A stretch of DNA of 64,000 nt from Basidiobolus meristosporus CBS 931.73 (lineage: Eukaryota > Basidiobolomycota > Basidiobolomycetes > Basidiobolales > Basidiobolaceae): the NCBI GenBank assembly GCA_002104905.1, contig MCFE01000126.1, positions 96,814 to 160,813 on the forward strand, in the 5' to 3' direction. Positions within the stretch are counted from its first letter, which is position 1, and each line of letters begins with the position of its first letter. Position numbers and translations under genes: made by a program. Shown piece by piece: positions 24,316 to 33,741 of the stretch. The notes under the pieces were generated by a model. The model did not search any database and was not told where the DNA came from. It was given only the letters and a program-made list of their open reading frames with translations.

Positions 24316-25345
24316 TAAATATCCTTGTTATTATTGTGGGGCTTGTACTGGCCTATGCCCTTACTTCTGACTTGCCGAAAGGCGATTGAGCATCTTGAGG
24401 CTCAGGAGCTTGCGTGAAGTTTGAGGGATATTACAAAAGACTGAGTAAACCGGATGTATTCATTTGATCTTCACCTAGTGATATGCTGACTGGTGTGGTT
24501 GTGTCGATAAATCTCCAAGGTCTTGGAATGGCAGACATGTAGAATCAGTTGATGCAAATATTTCGGTGTAATCCGAAATCCACCACGTATCCATCCGGTG
24601 GCTCAAAGTCCCAGCCGAGTAGACACCGCTGCGTGTGAGTGTTCCGGAGTTCAAGCACATTTATTGCCTGACCCGTAGGTATAGGACGTCAAGTAAAGTA
24701 TGCGTCCGTTATTTTCCGGTCTTTGCATGATCGGTGGTACTTGCCTGGCGCCCGATCACGGTAGTAGGAGGATGTTCAAGTCAGCGTGGATCAAGTGTTG
24801 CAAACCATTCACGAGTTATCTCGGTATCCTAACGATGTGCATACTGTGGAATCCCCTCCGACGACCAACGAATCCTGGGCTTGTAGTCCGGGTGATCGAG
24901 GCCGAACAGAGTCGCTCTGTGCAGAAGTACTTCTCCTTGGGTTTCTTTCGCCTCAACTCGCTAACAAGCATGAATCTGTCCACCGCAGTCCAGGATCCAT
25001 GCCATCCGCATATAGCCATCCACATATAGAACTGAACCCTAGAAATCCCACGCCTTGGACTTCCTACTGGTGCTTGCTCGACTAACCAAAACATACCATT
25101 CAGGACCAGATAGGTGAGGCCGATTGGTGGACCAAGTGTCCACGTCCGTTCATTGGAGGGGGAGAATTTTTTCGGCGGCTCTTCGGGGGGAACCAATGAT
25201 AGATGGTTTATGTGGATGTGGATGGTTTATTTGTCTAGTATAATCACAACGGGTGGGTATGGCGGTATCTTAATACATTTAGTGGTGATAGTGGCGGCGG
25301 CGGTGACGGTTGGAGACAGGGACGAGGGGATGTACAGGTGGGAAG
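24316..25345. other. Unassigned sequence between the LTR block and GAL10
   Basis: The composition resembles the gene block. Overlapping open frames of 84-126 codons occur on both strands (for example 24816-25196 minus), but none has a recognisable domain, and they overlap one another. It contains the GAL10 3' flank. I see no gene that I can support; a decayed gene is possible. Confidence 0.4.
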
Positions 25346-26458
25346 TTAGCCGGAGAATTGCCACCATTCGGCACGCACGGGGGTGACCCCGGAGTCGATC
25401 AAGGCCTGCTCCTTCTTGACCTCGGCCTCGGACTTGAATCCGTGGGGGTTGGTCTTCTGCCAGCGCCAGAGATCCTCGCACATGTCGTTGAGGTCGCGTT
25501 CAGCCTTCCAGTGAAGCTCCTTGGCAGCGAGGGCGGGATCGGCCACGACGCTACCGACATCTCCAGCTCTGCGCTCCACGATCTTGTAGGGCAACTCGCG
25601 GCCCACCACCTTGGACATCGCCTTGCACATGTCCAATACAGAGTACCCGTTCCCGGTACCCAGGTTGTAGATGACGCAGCCTGGGTTCTGGGTCAAGCGC
25701 TCCAGAGCGGCGATATGGCCCAGAGCCAAATCCACCACGTGGATGTAATCGCGTACACCGGTACCGTCCGGGGTTTCGTAGTCCCCGCCGAAGACCTTGA
25801 GATAGGGCAAACGGCCTACGGCAACCTGGGAGATGTAGGGCATGAGGTTGTTGGGGATTCCCTGGGGATCTTCACCGATTCTGCCGCTGCGATGGGCACC
25901 CACGGGGTTGAAGTAGCGGAGGAGGGCAGCGTTCATGGTTGGGTCAGCCTTGTAAGCGTCGGTGATGATCTCCTCAATGTAGAGCTTGGTACGGCCGTAG
26001 GCGTTGGTGCAGCCGGTTCTGCATCCCTCGTGCAAGGGGAGGACCTCTGGGTCACCGTAGACGGTGGCAGAAGAGGAGAACACGATGTCGGTGACCTTGA
26101 ATTCCTGCATCAAACTCAGCAAGACCAAGGTGGACATGATGTTGTTGTGGTAGTAGGTCAAGGGGATGATGGCGGATTCGCCGACCGCCTTGTAGCCGGC
26201 AAAGTGGATGACTGCGGAGAACTCGTACTTCTCGAAGACCTTCTTGAAGTTCTCCCGGTCGCAGCAATCCACCTTGTGGAAGGGGATATCCTTACCGGTG
26301 ATCTCTTCTACTCGACGCAGAGACTCGGAAGAGGAGTTGCACAGGTTGTCAACGACCACCACCTTGTAGCCCCTCTGGAGCATCTCCAGCACGGTGTGAC
26401 TACCGATGTACCCGGCACCACCGGTAATGAGAACATACTTTTGCTGATCGGCACCCAT
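25346..26458 (-). CDS. GAL10: UDP-glucose 4-epimerase
   Basis: A 370-residue cytosolic enzyme that interconverts UDP-galactose and UDP-glucose in the Leloir pathway, using bound NAD+. It is a short-chain dehydrogenase/reductase fold protein: the Rossmann glycine motif TGGAGYIGSH is at about residue 12, SSSATVYG precedes the catalytic tyrosine, and the YxxxK pair lies in AYGRTKLYIEE near residue 155. The C-terminal substrate domain includes RYFNPVGAHRSG and YNLGTGNGYSVLDM. The length matches single-domain epimerases. The C-terminal aldose 1-epimerase domain present in budding-yeast Gal10 is absent. There are no introns. It is divergent from galactokinase, with a 758-bp shared upstream region that suggests co-regulation. 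A TATA-like TATTTATAT lies about 50 bp upstream of the ATG. Family assignment is secure. Confidence 0.96.
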   Translation of the reverse strand: MGADQQKYVLITGGAGYIGSHTVLEMLQRGYKVVVVDNLCNSSSESLRRVEEITGKDIPFHKVDCCDRENFKKVFEKYEFSAVIHFAGYKAVGESAIIPLTYYHNNIMSTLVLLSLMQEFKVTDIVFSSSATVYGDPEVLPLHEGCRTGCTNAYGRTKLYIEEIITDAYKADPTMNAALLRYFNPVGAHRSGRIGEDPQGIPNNLMPYISQVAVGRLPYLKVFGGDYETPDGTGVRDYIHVVDLALGHIAALERLTQNPGCVIYNLGTGNGYSVLDMCKAMSKVVGRELPYKIVERRAGDVGSVVADPALAAKELHWKAERDLNDMCEDLWRWQKTNPHGFKSEAEVKKEQALIDSGVTPVRAEWWQFSG

Positions 26459-27216
26459 GTTTGTTGCTATGCGCTTTTTTGATGGCTCGGGGGGAGATTC
26501 GGTGGGTATTTATATGCGCGACGAATACTCTGGATTTGGCGCGGTCGCTGGTGAAAACGGAATCTCTCCAGGGAACGACACCCCTATCTCCAGAAGCGCC
26601 GTCCAGATTTGGCAGGTGGTGCAAATTTGCGCCAAGAATGGAATCCGCTCGCAGCACCGCCAGTGGCTTGCACCATGGACGTGTAAGCAGATGGATAGAT
26701 GGTTTTAACCTCGATTGCCATTCACAGACGACGAAGTTCCGCGGGCCACTGAATGGGCCTGCTGGTGACTTTTGGATATATCGAAGAGACGGATTGGGAA
26801 GCCGCGGCACCAAAAATGGGATTGTTATGGATAGGGGTAGGGTTGCTCGTAGCTAATGGTTGATTTCGTCAAGGCCTGGAAGGGGAACGCTAGGTTCCCT
26901 CCAAAGCATACGGATTGGAATTACGTAGATGTCTACGTGGTGGCCTGCCTCCATAACAGGCTTGATTCATCCAAATCTGCACCCGATATGCCAATTTGAC
27001 CATGTTCGTCAGTATCGGAAGGGACCGCATTCGGCCAACAGCGACGGGGATTAGGTTCTATTGAATCCATGGATTTAGGCTTATTTCGATCGCTCTGCAT
27101 TGCCTTGGATACCCAGATTGGTCATGGGCCGCCACTGACAAGCCTCAATCATGACGGAGACATATAAAAATGGTTACCTCTCCGAAGATCCCAACAGAAA
27201 CCCACTTCCCAGAATC
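26459..27216. promoter_or_regulatory. Shared GAL10-GAL1 divergent promoter region
   Basis: 758 bp between two divergent start codons. A TATA-like element at 26507-26515 serves GAL10. TATAAAAA at 27163-27169 lies about 48 bp before the GAL1 ATG. I found no clear CGG-N11-CCG (Gal4-type) site by eye. Open frames crossing this region on either strand are treated as chance. Confidence 0.6.
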
Positions 27217-28816
27217 ATGTCTCAAGATTTCGTACCAGTCGCCCACTCTGTCGCAGAGATCTATGCTCAATCCAGAGTGGACCACGAGATGTAAGTGGCG
27301 GCCTCCGGTCTTGTCGCCATCTCTGCTAGTTGCTAACCGGAAATTTTCTAGGTCCCGGTATCGCGCCTTGGTCGACCGCTTCAAGTCGATCTACGGCTTC
27401 GAGCCCGAGTTTGTCGCCCGTTCCCCAGGTCGCGTGAACATCATTGGTGAACACATCGATTATGCCGGCTTCCCCGTCTTTCCCATGGCTGTGGACCGGG
27501 ACTGCTTGATCGCCGTTGCCACCACCGCCACCGACTGCAAGGTTCGTGTCGCCAACACCAACTCCGCCAAATACCCCAACCGCGAGTTTGAATACAACAG
27601 CGATGACATCGTCTTCATCGATGACACCATCCACGAATGGACCAACTACTTCAAGGCCGGCTACAAGGGAATGCTAGAGAACCTCAAGATGAAGGAGACC
27701 CCAGCCGGCATGTTCTGCCTGATGGACGGGTCCGTTCCATCCGGCGCTGGAATGTCCAGCTCCTCCGCCTTCGTCTGTGCCTCCGCCATCGCCACCATGA
27801 CTGCGAACAAGAAGCAGCTCACCAAGACGGACATCGTTCAGATCTCCATTGCCTCCGAGAGATATGTGGGTGTCAATGGTGGTGGCATGGACCAGACCGC
27901 ATCGGTCATGTCGAACGCCGATTCGGCCACCTTCATCGAATTCCAACCCAAATTCCGCACCACCCCCGTCAAATTCCCCTCCACCAACCCCTCCATTTCC
28001 TTTGTCGTCGCTAACACGTTGGTAACGGCCGATAAGGTGGTCTCAGGCCCTGTTTGCTACAATCTCCGTGTTGTTGAGACCAGAGTGGGGGCCAAGATGT
28101 TGGCCAAGGGATTGAAGCTGGAGGACGAAGCCATCGGCACCTATAAGGAAGTGATGGACGCCTACTTCCGCACCCAGCAAGAGCCTGAATACTCCACTGA
28201 GACTGAACAGTGGATCCATCGGTTGACGAAGATGCTCGAATTGGTTGATCTGCACATCACCAAGCGTCAAGGGTACACCAAGCAGGAGATGGCCCAAGAG
28301 ATCGGTTTGACCGAGCAGGAGCTCCACGACCGCTTTATGTCCAAGTTCCCGGTCCGCGCCGACCTCTTCCAAATCTACACCCGTGCCGTCCACGTCTACT
28401 CCGAATCCCTCAGAGTGGTCAAGTTCCGGGACATCTGCGAAAGCAATAGATCCGAGGTGATCGATAGCGAGGCTATTTTGCGCCAACTTGGCGAGCTCAT
28501 GAACGAGAGCCAGTACTCCTGCCGCGACAACTTCAACTGCTCCTGCCCCGAGCTTGAGGAGTTGACCACCGTTTGCCGCAAGGCTGGTGCTTACGGTTCG
28601 CGGTTGACTGGTGCCGGTTGGGGAGGCTGTACCGTCTCCATGGTCCCAGAAGACAAGGTCGAGTCATTCATCGAAACTGTGAAGAATGAATACTTCCGAC
28701 AGAAATTCCCCGACTTCTCCGAAGAGCAACTCGACTCCATCATCTTCTCCTCCCGACCATCCAGCGGAGCGTTCATCTACAAGAAGCATGCTGCCGTGAA
28801 CCCCATCGGAGGATAA
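27217..28816 (+). CDS. GAL1: Galactokinase (two exons)
   Basis: Phosphorylates galactose at C1 with ATP, the first committed Leloir step; it acts in the cytosol. Exons are 27217-27290 and 27352-28816, with intron 27291-27351 (GTAAGT...TTTCTAG, branch-like GCTAAC), giving 512 residues. I chose the ATG at 27217 because it opens a short exon that splices in frame. The longer open frame from 27170 only reads through the intron and starts inside the TATA region. GHMP-kinase motifs are in order: GRVNIIGEHIDYAG (residues 51-64), SGAGMSSSSA (about 156-164) and the C-terminal AYGSRLTGAGWGGC (about 438-451). The galactose-binding Glu-His-Asp of the first motif is intact. AATAAA is at about 28885. A Gal3-like co-inducer role cannot be excluded, but the catalytic motifs are complete. 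Confidence 0.95.
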
Positions 28817-29527
28817 ATGGCCTTCATCAATCATCATTCGCAATGTATCCATAGTAGTTTCATCACCCAAATCGATCTATTCTCAATAAATCTCTTCCAA
28901 TAACAAGCCACCCTAATCCCTGGATTTTATTAATACCCACCAATTGTCGATTCGGCCATCATGCTCCGAAGGTACACACACCTGGCCAGTCAGGTCTCAC
29001 GTCCTCATTCCAGACCAACGCACCTACGAAAGCTGGCTGAGTGGAGCGCGATGCTAATTAAAGCGAAGAGGCAACTTCCAAAACCAACCGAAGCAAAGAG
29101 GCAACTTCCAAAACCAACCGAGGCAAAGAGGCAACTTCCAAAACCAACCATGCCCATGTGGAGAAACCGATGACAAACATGTCGATCCTTCTGGATGGAT
29201 CGATTTGGCTTAATCCGGATGAACTCTGCGTCAAGTAGGGTTGTCTTTGTGTAAGACCTTGACAGTGCCCAGATCGTTCGTCGGGTAAGGGAAATTCTGT
29301 GATTTCTGCTTCTTGGAGACCAAGTTCCCCCTAGTTTCTGAGCAATCGAAGCATCCCCAACTCAGTCACTTGACACTTCTCGGTGATTTGCAAGTTGGTT
29401 GAAGGGTTGATTGGATAGCATGGCGTGGATGACACTGACCACCTATCTATCCCCCATCAGTTCCTGCTAATGTTGAGTATATATTCGCTTAGGTGGTGGG
29501 GATCCGACGCCTCACTTATTCTGACAA
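28817..29527. other. GAL1 3' flank and upstream region of the next gene
   Basis: Contains the GAL1 AATAAA, a 30-bp tandem repeat (29060-29149) and a TATATATT at 29478-29485 about 165 bp before the next ATG. A 70-codon open frame (28961-29173) exists only because of the tandem repeat and is not called a gene. Confidence 0.5.
29060..29149. repeat. Tandem repeat, 30-bp unit x 3
   Basis: Three consecutive 30-bp units share the core 'agaggcaacttccaaaacca'. They differ at only a few positions near the unit start. The array lies between GAL1 and the GDP-mannose pyrophosphorylase gene. Confidence 0.9.
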
Positions 29528-29640
29528 CATACCTTTACACACCTTTACACACCTTTACACACCTTTCCACTCCCCCACACCCACTTGCACACCTTTGAAC
29601 ACCTTTCCACTCCCCCACACCCACCTACACACGCCCTCAC
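29528..29640 (+). repeat. Pyrimidine-rich minisatellite in 5' region
   Basis: Imperfect repeats of 'acacctttac' and 'ccactcccccacaccca' directly upstream of the ATG at 29651. The strand is almost free of G. Such CT-rich leaders are common just upstream of start codons in highly expressed fungal genes. Confidence 0.75.
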
Positions 29641-29650
29641 CCCTACAACC

Positions 29651-30983
29651 ATGAAAGCACTGATTCTAGTCGGAGGTGAAACCCGAGTTCCTCTAACCTC
29701 CCTTGACTGCGCCACTCACCCATTTCCTTGCAGGTTTCGGTACTCGTCTTCGTCCTCTTACCCTCACTGTGCCCAAGCCTCTAGTGGAGTTCGCCAACAG
29801 GCCTATGATTCTCCACCAGATCGAGGCCTTGGCTCAGGTAAGCCGATTCGTTCGGACGACCCTCCACTTGAACCCAGTCACTGAAGAAGAGTCTCCATGT
29901 AGGCCGGAGTGACCGACATAGTGCTGGCGGTGAACTATCGCCCGAAGACCATGGTGTCCGTGCTCGAGAAATACGAAAAGGAGTACGGGGTGAAGATCAC
30001 CTTCTCTGTGGAGCACGAGCCCTTGGGCACCGGTAAGTGGGTCTGTATGCTCTTGGCTGGCCTGTGTATTCACCTCAGGAATAGCTGGCCCCTTGGCGCT
30101 TGCCAAAGACCTCCTAGGCCGGGACGACACCCCGTTCTTCGTGTTGAACAGCGACATCATATGCGACTATCCCTTTGAGCAGCTGCGCGATTTCCATCGT
30201 CGCCATGGCGGAGAAGGCACCATCGTCGTGACCAAAGTGGACGAGCCTTCCAAGTACGGGGTCGTGGTGAATCACGCGGGGTACTCCACTATCGAGCGCT
30301 TCGTTGAGAAACCCGCGGAGTTCGTCTCCAACAAGATCAATGCCGGGCTGTACATCTTCAGCCCCAAGGTTTTGGAACGTATCGAGGTAAGCAACAGTCA
30401 GGCAGTCCGACCGTGGCCCTTTCGATCACCTGACCTCTCCTCATCACCCTAGCTGAAGCCCACCTCCATCGAGAAGGAGGTCTTCCCCAGGATGGCGGCT
30501 GACTCCCAACTGCACTCCTTTGACTTGGACGGATTCTGGATGGACGTCGGTCAACCGAAGGATTTCCTCACCGGCACCTGTCTCTACCTTTCTCACCTAT
30601 CGAAGCGGAACCCCGAGAGCCTGGCACCCGCCTCAGAGCCGTATGTCAATGGCGGGAATGTCCTGGTCCATCCCAGCGCCAAGATTGGCCAGGGCTGCAA
30701 GATAGGGCCCAACGTGGTGATCGGTCCTAACACTGTGATAGGGGACGGAGTGCGTTTGCAACGATGCGTGCTGCTTGAAGGGGCCAGGGTAAAGGACAAC
30801 GCTTGGATCAAAAGTGCCATCATAGGCTGGCACTCGGTTGTAGGCAAGTGGTGCCGTCTAGAAGGGGTTACCGTACTTGGAGACGACGTTAACATCAGCG
30901 ACGAGATTTATGTTAACGGCGGCGCCGTTCTTCCTCATAAAGGCATCAACGCCAACGTGCTAGAGCCTCAGATCATCATGTAA
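29651..30983 (+). CDS. PSA1: Mannose-1-phosphate guanylyltransferase (GDP-mannose pyrophosphorylase)
   Basis: Makes GDP-mannose from GTP and mannose-1-phosphate, the donor for protein mannosylation, N-glycan assembly, GPI anchors and cell-wall mannan. Five exons: 29651-29675, 29734-29837, 29903-30032, 30079-30386 and 30453-30983. All join in frame to 365 residues, the usual length of fungal PSA1/VIG9/MPG1 and animal GMPPB. The nucleotidyltransferase signature [11 protein letters not shown] spans the first junction, followed by VPKPL (pyrophosphorylase lysine). FVEKP and the [13 protein letters not shown] segment follow. The C-terminal third is a left-handed beta-helix of hexapeptide repeats ([20 protein letters not shown]). 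AATAAA is at 31131. The first exon is only 25 nt, so simple gene finders may miss the true start. Confidence 0.95.
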
Positions 30984-31196
30984 TTTGACCGAATGTCCGT
31001 ATCCCCCCTCCCACATCAGCCCTCTTCGCTTACAACCAATTGTCCTATGTAACCGTTCAGGAGCCACATGTATATTAGTCACCCATCCCCATCCTTATCC
31101 CGATGCCGATATCTAACCCCACCCGTTTGTAATAAAGCAGTACCGTATCGAGGCTCGTTTATTTATAAAGCCTGTAGGCAGCAAGCGCGATGAAGC

Positions 31197-31515
31197 CTAG
31201 GGAGGGAAAAGACTCGAAATTAGCCAAGCGAGCGTTGGAGCAGGAAGTAGACACTGGACAGTACCTAGACCAATCAGCCTCAAGTTGGTGCGTCTTCTCA
31301 CCAAAGAGGGGTCAAGCTTTGAGGCCTCATGGATGAGATAGCCACCTACACCGGTGAACGCAACGGCACCGGTCAACTTGCACGGCAAACAGTCTTCGTA
31401 CACCACCTTCACCTTCGTCTGGGTCTGGTCGTCCTGAGTCACAAACAAGTCACACACGTCAACCAAGCGCCCTCAAGAAATCACCACCTATCCCACTTAC
31501 TTTCGAGTCGGACAT
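31197..31515 (-). CDS. Small DMAC1/TMEM261-like membrane protein (two exons)
   Basis: Two exons, 31501-31515 (15 nt, MSDSK) and 31197-31433, with intron 31434-31500 (GTAAGT...CTCAG), give 83 residues. The centre, VYEDCLPCKLTGAVAFTGVG, matches the CxxC-containing start of the DUF4536 domain of DMAC1 (TMEM261), a mitochondrial inner-membrane factor linked to assembly of the complex I distal arm. Two hydrophobic segments (about 33-48 and 62-80) are separated by a basic loop (RRRTNLR), as in that family. The function is inferred from this short similarity only. Convergent with PSA1 (213 bp between stops) and divergent from the CLASP-like gene. The short first exon makes the start less certain than the rest. 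Confidence 0.65.
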
Positions 31516-31929
31516 TTCTCCACGAAGAATCCAAGCCCACGCAACCTCGCCCAGCAGAAATTTCACCGAAAAAAAAATGGTGGCCAACGAAGCAGACAGA
31601 TGATTCGCTGGAACCCGACCACTCTAGATCTCCATGGATGGAGTGGTTTGATGGTGCCACCAGTCCCATGGACACGAAAATTCCTCGATGTTTTTCGTAC
31701 GTGAATGGGCGAATTTGTTTTCGTGTCGGCTATCGCCAGGGTAGTGGTTGGCTGGACACCCCCAGTCGCCGGATTCCATTGGTCGAGACAATGTTTACGC
31801 TTGGGGGCCCGGGGGTATATGAGAGGAATTGTGGGTTATCAAAGGGATATTTCATATATCTCGAAGCCTCTCTGCCCGACCCTCCTGTCTGAAACCCCTC
31901 CACCCTCATCTTATTCCCTCACCTACACA
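31516..31929. promoter_or_regulatory. Divergent promoter between DMAC1-like and CLASP-like genes
   Basis: 414 bp between divergent start codons. A TATA-like GGGTATATGAG lies at about 31811, about 115 bp before the ATG at 31930. An in-frame upward extension of the CLASP-like frame to 31705 crosses this region without similarity and is rejected as coding. Confidence 0.5.
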
Positions 31930-33528
31930 ATGGGACTCACTGAAAAGTCTTACGAAGCCGAAGTGGACGGATACAATCAAGTCTTCTTGGGTAGCACCGA
32001 GGAGCAGTGGGACAAGCGGCGCGATGCCATCAACAACCTCCGATCCTCGCTGAAGGAAGCGGTGACGTTGCGCAACTTCATCCCCGTCTGTTTCATCGTC
32101 TCCACTCAGATCATCGAGTGCATCAAGAGCGAACGCACCCAGCTCTGCAATTTGGCCATGGACTACGTCGAGGAGATCGCCAAGTATGCCAAATCGGAGT
32201 TCGACCCTCTGGCCGAGTACTACCTGGCCAGCATCCTGAGAAACTGCGGACGTACCAACAAGATCGTCAGACTCAAGGCAGGCAACTGCTTGGCCTCGAT
32301 CATGTCGAACGCTGGGCCCACCAGCTGGTTCGTCAAAATGCTGAACGAGAAGTCCCACGAGAACAAGGACATCCGCGTTCACGTGGCCAAAGCGCTTAGC
32401 GCCGTGCTCAAGGACGGCCACGACATCGCCCATTTCGTCGTCCCTATCGAAGAGGCCATCTCAGTCTCCATCGCCGACGCCTCTCCGGAGGTCCGAGAGT
32501 TCGGCATGCAGTCCTACCGGGAGTTCTTCCAAAGATTCCCCGACAGGGAGCAGTCGTTCCGTGGTAAATTGGACATCAGCACCCTGAAAACCCTGGAAAA
32601 ACTCCAGGCCCGCCAGGCCTCCGCCGCCAACAAGAAGAGCCAGCGTCCAGGGATCGCCGAGCTGAAGCGTCAGATGAAAGCCAAGATGATGGCCAGTGCA
32701 CCAGCCAGTGATGTGATAATCGTCGCTGATCAACCTGAATCTGCTCCCATTGAGCCAGCCGCTCAAGAACAACCGCAACAAGATCCCGAGAACAAACCCG
32801 AACCCGAAGTCGCCAACGTTGCTGATGTCTCCACTGCCCCTGTTGAGAGATCTGAGCCTAGACCCCCCTCCCCTCCGAAGGTTGCACCTCTTTGCAACAA
32901 AGTTCCCACCAATGGACCCAGAAGAGCACCTGTTCAGGTGAAGCGTGCAGTCAAGCCACAACCTCCCACAGCAAGACCCTTGGAGGTGAAGACCAATACT
33001 GCATTGTTGTCAAAGCAAACACCCAGCCTACGTAGAACCAACCTCACCATGACTGGTGGTGCCCAGCGAGTGTTGAAGCCGGTGGAGCCCCTGAAGAAGA
33101 AACAACTGATTGGCGATTTGAAGAAAGGATCGATTCCCGCCAAAGCACCCTTGCAATCACAAAACCGCACGGTCAGGAATCCAATGGTGAAGCCTGCCAT
33201 CACCCAGCCTACGGCCAAGGTCAACAGCGGCATGCCCACCCCCAACTCCAAGCGTACCTTGAATATCAACAAAACCGAACTGCCCAAACGGTCCCTCTCC
33301 TCCCTCTCGGAACCCATCAACAATGACAACACCAAGCTGCCCAAGCCCACCCGGTTCAACGCGTCCAACTTTTCGAGACCAACCGCCTCGTCCAACGCCC
33401 GACTAGTTGCCACCACCAGCGAAACCCTCAAACGCAAGGAAACCATCGCCCGAGGCCTCTCGGTCAACGGGAAGCCAAGAAAAACCATCGGGACCACCGG
33501 ACCCCTCAGGGTGCTACGCAGCAATTGA
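31930..33528 (+). CDS. CLASP-type TOG-domain microtubule-associated protein
   Basis: A 532-residue protein without introns. Residues 1 to about 220 form a CLASP_N-like TOG array of HEAT repeats: EEQWDKRRDAINNLRSSL, SERTQLCNLAMDYVEEIA, LRNCGRTNKIVRLKAGNCL and ADASPEVREFGMQSYREFF are paired helices with the typical conserved Trp, Arg and Asn residues. TOG domains bind tubulin, and CLASPs promote rescue and stabilise spindle microtubules. Residues 230-532 are a basic, Pro/Ser/Thr/Lys-rich disordered region likely to bind the lattice. Family members such as yeast Stu1 or Peg1 are over 1000 residues with several TOGs and a C-terminal partner-binding domain; this one has a single TOG and no C-terminal domain that I can see. 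AATAAA is at 33599. The start at 31930 is chosen by where the TOG helices begin and by the leader before it. Confidence 0.8.
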   Translation: MGLTEKSYEAEVDGYNQVFLGSTEEQWDKRRDAINNLRSSLKEAVTLRNFIPVCFIVSTQIIECIKSERTQLCNLAMDYVEEIAKYAKSEFDPLAEYYLASILRNCGRTNKIVRLKAGNCLASIMSNAGPTSWFVKMLNEKSHENKDIRVHVAKALSAVLKDGHDIAHFVVPIEEAISVSIADASPEVREFGMQSYREFFQRFPDREQSFRGKLDISTLKTLEKLQARQASAANKKSQRPGIAELKRQMKAKMMASAPASDVIIVADQPESAPIEPAAQEQPQQDPENKPEPEVANVADVSTAPVERSEPRPPSPPKVAPLCNKVPTNGPRRAPVQVKRAVKPQPPTARPLEVKTNTALLSKQTPSLRRTNLTMTGGAQRVLKPVEPLKKKQLIGDLKKGSIPAKAPLQSQNRTVRNPMVKPAITQPTAKVNSGMPTPNSKRTLNINKTELPKRSLSSLSEPINNDNTKLPKPTRFNASNFSRPTASSNARLVATTSETLKRKETIARGLSVNGKPRKTIGTTGPLRVLRSN

Positions 33529-33741
33529 TTTGTTGGGATGAACGGGACGAGTAATCGGATGGTGATTTTGTATAGTTTCCAATGTAATATAGTATCAAAA
33601 TAAATTATTTCTTTAGTCGATTGAAATCATTCCCAATCCCGCTTGGACCAGCTTGGACCAATGAATCATCCTTTCGAACAGATCCCTTTCATCTAGCGTG
33701 CAGGGAGGATTTCCATCTTCGCTAGGTACCTTTCTTTCACG

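Noticed and set aside
24816..25196. A 126-codon minus-strand frame before GAL10
   Set aside because: No recognisable domain, and it overlaps several other frames of similar length. There is not enough support for a gene.
25310..26482. A 390-codon plus-strand frame opposite GAL10
   Set aside because: It is an antisense shadow of the epimerase gene; its composition follows the codon pattern of the opposite strand and it has no domain.
27170..27290. A longer galactokinase open frame starting at 27170
   Set aside because: It begins at the TATA region and reads through a canonical intron. The ATG at 27217 gives a short exon that splices in frame to the conserved protein.
31705..31929. N-terminal extension of the CLASP-like protein
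   Set aside because: The extra 75 codons show no TOG helix pattern and cover the promoter with its TATA-like site. The protein pattern starts at 31930.
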